Under the pieces are notes generated by a model. That model was not told the DNA's origin. It saw nothing but the letters and a program-made list of their open reading frames with translations, and made no database searches. A stretch of 64,000 nt of DNA from Leuctra nigra (Eukaryota > Arthropoda > Insecta > Plecoptera > Leuctridae), in the NCBI GenBank assembly GCA_934045905.1, contig OW203769.1, forward strand, positions 29,335,910-29,399,909, written 5' to 3'. Numbering within the stretch: position 1 is the first letter of the stretch; every line of letters starts with the position of its first letter. Position numbers and translations under genes: made by a program. Below are positions 56,191 to 64,000 of this stretch, in pieces.

Positions 56191-57055
56191 GATATTTTTC
56201 ACAACACACATCCCTTCATATCAAAATTAGTCTCGAATAAGTAAAATTATTAATTTTCCGATAATGAAACTGAGCATATGATTGGCTTTAGATGGATTTG
56301 CCATTGTTTAATTTGAGCTGGAGATACTATAGTGTCTACGAAGACAATGGGGGTTCCGTGGCGCATAGCCCCGGAAATTTTTTGAATTTTAGACATGCCA
56401 TGCATTTGGTGCATTTCTACACGATTTTAACACTTTTAAGCATATTTTTATTTTGACATATAAATGTATAAGAACATTGGGAGGGGAATTAATCAGGGGG
56501 GGGGGGGATTTTCCCCCATTCCACCCCCCTTCCTACGCGCCTGAAAATGTCGCCACATTTCCATTGCTCTTGAAAATGAGTGTAATGATGATGCAGAGAC
56601 AGCTAGAGTCTGCAGCGGCAAGAATCTTGGTATGTTTTAATAATGTTGCGCGTACGTGTCTCCCCCACCCCTCTCCCCCAGATACTTTGACGTCGTGTAC
56701 GTGATGACTTTGTTATTGATTGGATCGGGGAATAACAACCCCTACTTGTTATTGCTTCTGTCAGAGATATCCAGTCCCATTCTTCAGCCATGGATACGTG
56801 GATCAAATCACATGCGATGATACAGATCGTCAAGATGTGATGGCGATCTTCTTGAAACAAATGCGACACTTCAATTGTTAGGTTACTTTCTTAATATGGA
56901 ACTAGTTACTGTTCCAGTTCATTGCAAATAATTTACATATTTTTTATTTATGTTTCACCTGCTTCATAATTTTCTTTTTATCATTCACAATTTTCATTTT
57001 TTTTTAATTTAGGTAAAATCGTTTATTTATGAAGGGTACACGGAAAGAACGCTCT
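56191..57055. other. No gene recognised
   Basis: It contains a 12-nt poly-G tract (56497-56508) followed by C-rich sequence. Overlapping 83- and 88-codon frames on opposite strands (56453-56869) have no domains. Otherwise AT-rich. Confidence 0.45.
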
Positions 57056-57895
57056 AAGTCACTTTCGGATGATCTGAGATAAACGAGGTTTAATGTTGAA
57101 ACTTGTACCTTCCATACAAATCGATATTTCAATTGCGTTTTTCAAGACCTTGTGGTAATATTTTCTAAAAACTGATGGTAAATTCTGAAAGCTCATAAAA
57201 ACCACTGCAAGATTTCACCTTAAACTCATTTTTTGTAAAAATGGACTCATGTATTTTTTTTATATTTTGAAGTTTTTCGTTTATTAAAAAATATACGTAT
57301 TGCTGTTCTTGTGTAAAATCCAAATTTATAGTTTCTTCTATTTTTTTAAAAAGTTTGTTAAAATTACACAGTTTTTAGAATGTGACTCTGTTCATGTTAT
57401 ATTACGAATGATCTCTGAAGAAATGAACTGTTCCGTGTCCAGTGATTGCCACCAGAGTGAGTGAGTGATGCACTGTGGATTGATCTCGGCCCAGCGGATA
57501 TCTCCTCAATAATGCATCTTCCAGCCGAGATCTGGAGTTATTGCGCACAAGTTATGGCGCAGATTCTGACTGAAGATGAAATATTCACTCACAAGATCAC
57601 GTGACTATCCCATGAGGGGGTCACGTGATGGACAGAACCGGGGCTCGAACCTCACAATGACTTTCAACTGCAGTTGAAATCTCAATAAAGTTCTGGAAAG
57701 GCAGTCGAGATTTCAACTGCAGTTGAAGTCAGAATCACTTTCGGATGAAACTGAGATAAACGAAGTTTTAGGTTTAAACTTATATCGATATTCCATGCAG
57801 TTCGATATTTCAATTGTTTTTTCCAAGACTTTGTGGCAATATTTTCTAAAAACCGAGGGAATATTCTGAAAGCCCATAAAAATCACTGCAAGATG
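57056..57895 (+). repeat. Pair of diverged direct repeats about 670 bp apart
   Basis: 57056-57220 and 57727-57895 share CACTTTCGGATGA, CTGAGATAAACGA, TCGATATTTCAATTG, CAAGAC(C/T)TTGTGG, AATATTTTCTAAAAAC and TAAAAA(C/T)CACTGCAAGAT. Similarity is roughly 75-80 per cent by eye. They could be relics of a tandem duplication or two insertions of one element. Between them are a tRNA-like B-box relic on the minus strand (57632-57655) and a palindromic block. Confidence 0.65.
57658..57730. repeat. Nested palindromes TTCAACTGCAGTTGAA
   Basis: The 16-bp perfect palindrome TTCAACTGCAGTTGAA occurs at 57664 and 57710. The two copies lie in a larger inverted repeat (GACTTTCAACTGCAGTTGAA-ATCTC against GAGATTTCAACTGCAGTTGA-AGTC) with a spacer of about 22 bp. 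Confidence 0.85.
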
Positions 57896-58350
57896 ATACT
57901 TTTTTTATATTGGTCTCAAAACGTTCTTCCTTTATGTCCTTTACATGCTTTCATTATCTTAGTCGAAATTGTCTTTACCTTCTTGAAACTGAAGACAATG
58001 TAAGTTCGTATAATGTTCTCATTTGACCAACATTTTACACGAACTTTATTGTTTCACCTAAATTGTAGCAATTTCATCGTTCCAAATTTGTTTCTTGTGT
58101 CAAAAATTAAAAACAAATCGCCCAGCACTGCAAGCTGGGGCCTGATAAGCCCCCCCCCCCCCCCCCCCCCCCCTATAACCTAACAGTAGATGATTTCTCA
58201 GCGCCTAACCCCATAATTGATTTCCATTTCTGCTTTGTATATTAAATCACATATTTCCCCCCAATGATAATCCACGCAATGAGTTGACTCTTGTATTCAG
58301 AGGGTCGCTATTCTGACAGATGGACAGCAATGTGTTGGATTCACACTTCG
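57896..58350. other. No gene; 24-nt poly-C tract
   Basis: C run at 58150-58173. Otherwise AT-rich and unassigned. Confidence 0.5.
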
Positions 58351-59214
58351 CAGATGCATGGGACTTACATGATCATGGGAGGCCCATCAGATGTGTGGGA
58401 CTTACATGATCATGGGAGGCCCATCAGATGCATGGGACTTACATGATCATGGGAGGCCCATCAGATGCATGGGACTTACATGATCATGGGAGGCCCATCA
58501 GATGCATGGGACTTACATGATCATGGGAGGCCCATCAGATGTGTGGGACTTACATGATCATGGGAGGCCCATCAGATGCATGGGACTTATATGATCATGG
58601 GAGGCCCATCAGATGTGTGGGACTTACATGATCATGGGAGGCCCATCAGATGCATGGGACTTACATGATCATGGGAGGCCCATCAGATGCATGGTACTTA
58701 CATGATCATGGGAGGCCCATCAGATGCATGGGACTTACATGATCATGGGAGGCCCATCAGATGCATGGGACTTACATGATCATGGGAGGCCCATCAGATG
58801 CATGGTACTTACATGATCATGGGAGGCCCATCAGATGCATGGGACTTACATGATCATGAGAGGCCCATCAGATGTGTGGGACTTACATGATCATGGGAGG
58901 CCCATCAGATGCATGGGACTTACATGATCATGAGAGGCCCATCAGATGTGTGGGACTTACATGATCATGGGAGGCCCATCAGATGCATTGTACTTACATG
59001 ATCATGGGAGGCCCATCAGATGCATGGGACTTACATGATCATGAGAGGCCCATCAGATGTGTGGGACTTACATGATCATGGGAGGCCCATCAGATGCATG
59101 GGGCTTACATGATCATGAGAGGCCCATCAGATGCATGGGACTTACATGATCATGGGAGGCCCATCAGATGTGTGGGACTTGCACATGATCATGGGAGGCC
59201 CATCAGATGTGTGG
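58351..59214. repeat. 37-bp minisatellite (GATCATGGGAGGCCCATCAG)
   Basis: About 23 units of GATCATGGGAGGCCCATCAG, ATGCATGGGACTTACAT. Each unit holds the palindrome CATGATCATG and a small hairpin ATGGG-AGG-CCCAT. Units alternate irregularly between GATGCATGG and GATGTGTGG. It is unrelated in sequence to the 37-bp array at 7.9 kb despite the equal period. Confidence 0.95.
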
Positions 59215-60458
59215 GCCCCTGCTAGGGAAATGGAGAAGTTTGCCCCGTGTTTCTGCCCTTGATTTAGGCGATAATTTTAGACATTCTCAGGGGGGGGGGG
59301 GGGGGGGGGGAGCAAATCAAAACTGGAGCAACAAACGTACGTATAATTTCATCATCTGAAAGCAACAAGGGATATAAAACTTTTCCACACACACATATGA
59401 AAGCAATCGGTGGTCTGGGGGGATGGCCTCCCAGTATATCCCGGTCGAAAATTTAAATTGCAATTCGAAGAAATGTGTCGAATGAAAAAGCTAATTTCTT
59501 ATATTTTATTATACAACATTTGTCTATACGACGATTTTAGAACTATTTTACAATACTCTGTCGTCAAGTGGGAAAGGAAGGAAGCAGGCAGTGATTGCTA
59601 TGCGTAGGGGTTCAAAGGGGTCACGTGCCCCTGATTGAGCCCCATGCTTGACCGTGTTCCTGCCAGGTGTGCGTTGTCTTATTGAGTAGAATGTCCAATG
59701 AAACAGGACAAATCGTTTAGCAGGTCGTCGCGTGTCGGATCGAGGAAGTACAGGGAGGAAGTGGAGACACCCGCGCTACCACTCACGCTCGGCAGTCCCG
59801 CGACCTCTAGGAAGTGGAGACACCCGCGCGACAACGCACGATCGGCAGTCTCTCATCTGTCTTTGTTCTGTTGACACAAGGTTAAGACATGGTCCATTAC
59901 TTGGAAACTATCCCAGCATTCTGTCTCAATGTCACCCCCCCCCCCTCCCCTCTTGACCGCTCTCGCCCATGGTTGGGTTCATTATTTATTTACCCAAATC
60001 AACAAGAGATTTTAAAGTGTATTAATACTTGAACCGCCAGTACGAGTCGAACGACCGAGTATTTAGCAATGTTCTGTCAGTCTCCAATACATCGTACAGG
60101 CATCCCCACTGATCGCCATGTACTTCCACGATGGGTTGAAGTTTGAAAATAATTTAGTATTTTATTGATGGTTCTCACAAATCACAATGCAGGAGCTTTT
60201 TAGTAAAATAATTGTCCAACATTTATAAAATAATAAGGATTCTTGGGAAAAACGTGACAGAAAGTGACAGCCCTTGTGCGACAATCGTATACTATAGAGT
60301 GTAAATTAAATATCCAAAATTGTTGCGGAAGCGAACTAATTGCCCAATTCAAAATATGTTTTGAGCTTATTTCACCTAAAGACTAGTTTACACGGTTCAT
60401 CGTTTGGTTCAACATGGTTCAACTAATGTAGCCGCAATTCAAGCAAAACCAAAAGTAA
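59215..60458. other. No gene; poly-G tract and a short tandem duplication
   Basis: A 20-21-nt G run lies at 59290-59310. At 59753-59855 a block of about 55 bp (AGGAAGTGGAGACACCCGCG, then CGATCGGCAGTC or CGCTCGGCAGTC) occurs twice in tandem. Frames of 65 and 74 codons (59410-59607 and 59732-59956) have no domains; the second is created by the duplication. Confidence 0.5.
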
Positions 60459-61036
60459 ATGTGAGGTCACAGCAAAGATGTTGATTTGATGTAAGGTCAG
60501 CAATGATGTCAATGTGAGGTCAGCAATTATGTGAGGTCAGCAATGATGTCAAAGTGAGGTCAGCAATGATGTGAGGTCAGCAATGATGTCGATGTGAGGT
60601 CACAATGTTGTCAATGTGAGGTCAGCAATGATGTTGATTTGATGTGAGGTCAGCAATGATGTGAGGTCAGCAATGATGTCGATGTGAGGTCAGCAAGGAT
60701 GTTGATTTGATGTGAGGTCAGCAATGATGTCGATGTGAGGTCACAATGTTGTCAATGTGAGGTCAGCAATGATGTCGATGTGAGGTCACAATGTTGTCAA
60801 TGTGAGGTCAGCAATGATGTTGATTTGATGTGAGGTCAGCAATGATGTCAAAGTGAGGTCAGCAATGATGTGAGGTCAGCAATGAAGTCAAAGTGAGGTC
60901 AGCAATGATGTGAGGTCAGCAATGATGTCGATGTGAGGTCACAATGTTGTCAATGTGAGGTCAGCAATGATGTTGATTTGATGTGAGGTCAGCAATGATG
61001 TCAAAGTGAGGTCAGCAATGATGTGAGTCAGCAATC
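60459..61036. repeat. AGGTCA-rich complex minisatellite
   Basis: An irregular array built from GTGAGGTCAGCAATGATGTC, GTGAGGTCACAATGTTGTCA and GATGTTGATTTGATGTGAGG words. I count 25 copies of AGGTCA in the same orientation. Larger blocks of about 60-130 bp are themselves repeated (compare 60590-60660, 60730-60760 and 60930-60990). Confidence 0.9.
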
Positions 61037-61824
61037 ACTGCTCGAGCGACAGAAGGCGACGCAATCAAGTCGGCTCTATCAGCCAGCGCCATCTGTCTCG
61101 GCTGAGTGAACTAATGTCTGTGACAAATGTGGCTATTAGTTCAACCCTGAGTAATAGTCCGCCCTTCCCTTGCCTCCATCCATGTAGCCCGGTCTTACAT
61201 CACCTCAAGTGCACCTCAACATTGCATTTCACAGCCAATAGTCGATTCAAGTAGTATTCTACTCATAATCAATCATTTGTGTTGACATTAGGAAGTTCTT
61301 AATGCTAATCGATTTAAAATAGCTTTGGCTGCTCGTAATTGTAGGTACCTATTGTTTACCTCCGATTGTATTAAGCCTGAATTATACCCTAGTTACTTTA
61401 TGATTATACGGACCAATGTTTTGAGTCAACACTCAAGAAAAGTCTTCAAACCAACTTTGATCAATGAAATAAATAAATAAATCACATTTTGAAGGAACCG
61501 AAATACTTCAAAATGTTGTTTTCAATCCTTAGGTATAACTTCAGTTAATTTTAAAGATATTATGCAATTATTAAATATTATAATTTTTGATTATATAATA
61601 GTACCTACCACTTTATAACATATTTAATGATACGACAATTTAAAAATATAAATCAACAGTTTCCAGATTAACAAAACAGACAAAAATGTATTCGAGTAAA
61701 TATGTTATTATTGAACCAAATGTGGTTAGTTCGTTTGGTTTTCATATAATAAACAGCTTTACATGTTTCATTAGCTGAGCTTTATGGAAATAATCCAGTA
61801 AGAATGACAATGAAAACCATCTGA
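61037..61824. other. AT-rich spacer, nothing recognised
   Basis: Short AAAT repeats at 61465-61480. No gene or family repeat was recognised. Confidence 0.45.
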
Positions 61825-61890
61825 ATCGGGGCTCGAACCCGAGACTTCTCGCTTGCCGGAAGAAAACTTTCGGATACGATCTTGACTCCA
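61825..61890 (-). pseudogene. tRNA-like relic (SINE head)
   Basis: The minus strand reads CCGGCAAGCGAGAAGTCTCG-GGTTCGAGCCCCGATTCAGA. This matches the anticodon-to-acceptor half of 56118-56190 (CCGGCAAGTGAGAGGTCCCG and on), with an intact B box. The 5' half is not recognisable. It lies at the start of the 112-bp array. Confidence 0.6.
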
Positions 61891-61897
61891 GCCCAAG

Positions 61898-63580
61898 GTG
61901 CAAGTGACAACAACATAAGAACTCTTCTGCTTGCGTGCTGCGCTAATGCTTGCGCTTCTGCTTACGCCGCACATATGGCGCACCGCAAGCCCAAAGTGAC
62001 GTAGACACATTTGCAAGTGACAACAACAAGAACTCTTGGCCGCTGCGTGCTGCGCTAATGCTTGCGCTTCTGCTTACGCCGCACATATGGCGCACCGCAA
62101 GCCCAAAGTGACGTAGACACAGTTGCAAGTGACAACAACAAGAACTCTTGGCCGCTGCGTGCTGCGCTAATGCTTGGGCTTCTGCTTGCGCCGCACATAT
62201 GGCGCACCGCAAGCCCAAAGTGACGTAGACACATTTGCAAGTGACAACAACAAGAACTCTTGGCCGCTGCGTGCTGCGCTAATGCTTGCGCTTCTGCTTA
62301 CGCCGCACATATGGCGCACCGCAAGCCCAAAGTGACGTAGACACAGTTGCAAGTGACAACAACAAGAACTCTTGGCCGCTGCGTGCTGTGCTAATGCTTG
62401 GGCTTCTGCTTGCGCCGCACATATGGCGCACCGCAAGCCCAAAGTGACGTAGACACATTTGCAAGTGACAACAACAAGAACTCTTGGCCGCTGCGTGCTG
62501 CGCTAATGCTTGCGCTTCTGCTTGCGCCGCACATATGGCGCACCGCAAGCCCAAAGTGACGTAGACACATTTGCAAGTGACAACAACAAGAACTCTTGGC
62601 CGCTGCGTGCTGCGCTAATGCTTGCGCTTCTGCTTGCGCCGCACATATGGCGCACCGCAAGCCCAAAGTGACGTAGACACATTTTCAAGTGACAACAACA
62701 AGAACTCTTGGCCGCTGCGTGCTGCGCTAATGCTTGCGCTTCTGCTTACGCCGCACATATGGCGCACCGCAAGCCCAAAGTGACGTAGACACAGTTGCAA
62801 GTGACAACAACAAGAACTCTTGGCCGCTGCGTGCTGCGCTAATGCTTGGGCTTCTGCTTGCGCCGCACATATGGCGCACCGCAAGCCCAAAGTGACGTAG
62901 ACACGTTTGCAAGTGACAACAACATAAGAACTCTTGGCCGCTGCGTGCTGCGCTAATGCTTGCGCTTCTGCTTACGCCGCACATATGGCGCACCGCAAGC
63001 CCAAAGTGACGTAGACACGTTTGCAAGTGACAACAACATAAGAACTCTTGGCCGCTGCGTGCTGCGCTAATGCTTGCGCTTCTGCTTGCGCCGCACATAT
63101 GGCGCACCGCAAGCCCAAAGTGACGTAGACACATTTGCAAGTGACAACAACATAAGAACTCTTGGCCGCTGCGTGCTGCGTGCTGCGCTAATGCTTGCGC
63201 TTCTGCTTACGCCGCACATATGGCGCACCGCAAGCCCAAAGTGACGTAGACACATTTGCAAGTGACAACAACAAGAACTCTTGGCCGCTGCGTGCTGCGC
63301 TAATGCTTGCGCTTCTGCTTACGCCGCACATATGGCGCACCGCAAGCCCAAAGTGACGTAGACACATTTGCAAGTGACAACAACATAAGAACTCTTGGCC
63401 GCTGCGTGCTGCGTGCTGCGCTAATGCTTGCGCTTCTGCTTACGCCGCACATATGGCGCACCGCAAGCCCAAAGTGACGTAGACACATTTGCAAGTGACA
63501 ACAACAAGAACTCTTGGCCGCTGCGTGCTGCGCTAATGCTTGCGCTTCTGCTTACGCCGCACATATGGCGCACCGCAAGC
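61898..63580. repeat. 112-bp tandem array, about 15 units
   Basis: The unit reads TTGCAAGTGACAACAACAAG, AACTCTTGGCCGCTGCGTGC, TGCGCTAATGCTTGCGCTTC, TGCTTACGCCGCACATATGG, CGCACCGCAAGCCCAAAGTG, ACGTAGACACAT. Length variants arise from AACAACATAAG (+2 bp) and a duplicated GCGTGCT (+7 bp). Base variants are TTACGCC/TTGCGCC and ACATTTGC/ACAGTTGC/ACGTTTGC. CGCC-GCACATAT-GGCG has short inverted arms around CATATG. The 61-137-codon minus frames (91-residue class with CAICAAQAEAQ words) are repeat shadows. Confidence 0.95.
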
Positions 63581-64000
63581 ACCGACACCTTGTTGACATA
63601 TGGCTCACCGCCTTCTAACCGCGCTATTGTTCCGACAATTACACGGCTGGACGAGCAAGGCATGGCGTTCAGAGGGCAGTGATTCATGCCGATGTCACGT
63701 GACTTGCTGGGGAAGGACGCCCAGTGAGACGCGCCGGTATTGGGATTGTGGCCGGCGCATTGCTGATAGAATCAGAGGCAGATGGTCCGATGTCATTTAT
63801 ATACGCATCTTGAGGAGAGTTCAATAACCATAACATCCAATTATGTGGTGACACGAGCCATTTTTCAAGGCAAGAGTAGAAATGCACATGAGGCATTCTG
63901 CGTCTGAAGTACTACAGGTACTAATACAGAATGTAATACAAAAATCAAATGTCTTTATTAGTTATTATCTTTATTTGCCTTTCTTTCCATAGCAGGAATT
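63581..64000. other. Window end, no gene recognised
   Basis: Short frames of 70-84 codons start in the 112-bp array or overlap on opposite strands. Weak similarity to MITE family B words (GGTGACACGAG) appears near 63846 but is not enough for a call. Confidence 0.4.

Noticed and set aside
61771..63687. Family of 61-137-codon minus frames in the 112-bp array
   Set aside because: They repeat at 112-bp steps in shifting frames, with no conserved single frame across units.

Overview
This looks like nuclear DNA of an animal, most likely an insect or other arthropod. The reasons are high AT content, many MITE-like inverted-repeat elements, tRNA-derived SINEs, a 5'-truncated non-LTR retrotransposon and long minisatellite arrays. 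There are no operons or bacterial-type gene spacing. I cannot name the species. A hemipteran is only a weak guess, from general resemblance.

I found no convincing host protein-coding gene. The only recognisable protein is a truncated reverse-transcriptase C-terminal fragment at 11294-11950 (minus). The longest open frames (up to 534 codons at 7.8-9.4 kb) are translations of tandem repeats. One tRNA-like cloverleaf lies at 56118-56190. It may be a SINE head or a pseudogene rather than a working tRNA.

Layout. 0-6.7 kb: dispersed repeats, a complete hAT-type MITE with an exact 8-bp target duplication (2098-2887), 20-bp and 30-bp minisatellites, and a composite element built on a 161-bp-arm palindrome (5361-6686). 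7-23 kb: SINE copies, a 37-bp-unit array, foldback MITEs, the reverse-transcriptase fragment and many poly-G/poly-C tracts. 23.0-37.1 kb: one uninterrupted 40-bp satellite of about 350 units, with a higher-order duplication displaced by 4,445 bp. 37-52 kb: a MITE family with several copies, a TIR element abutting a 19-bp array, a 66-bp array with 198-bp higher-order structure, and a 31-bp array. 52.4-55.5 kb: a larger relative of the 5.4-kb composite element, carrying about ten copies of a block that puts CRE-like, ETS-like and usually YY1-like motifs side by side. 56-64 kb: the tRNA-like gene, diverged direct repeats, a 37-bp array, an AGGTCA-rich array and a 112-bp array.

Tandem arrays take up roughly 23-24 kb, more than a third of the window. 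The most interesting part is the composite element family (5.4-6.7 kb, 52.4-55.5 kb and a terminus at 9.97 kb). It combines arms kept near-identical within each copy, a conserved 20-nt palindromic terminus, a microsatellite core and an internal array of promoter-type motifs. All family relationships were judged by eye, without alignment software or databases.
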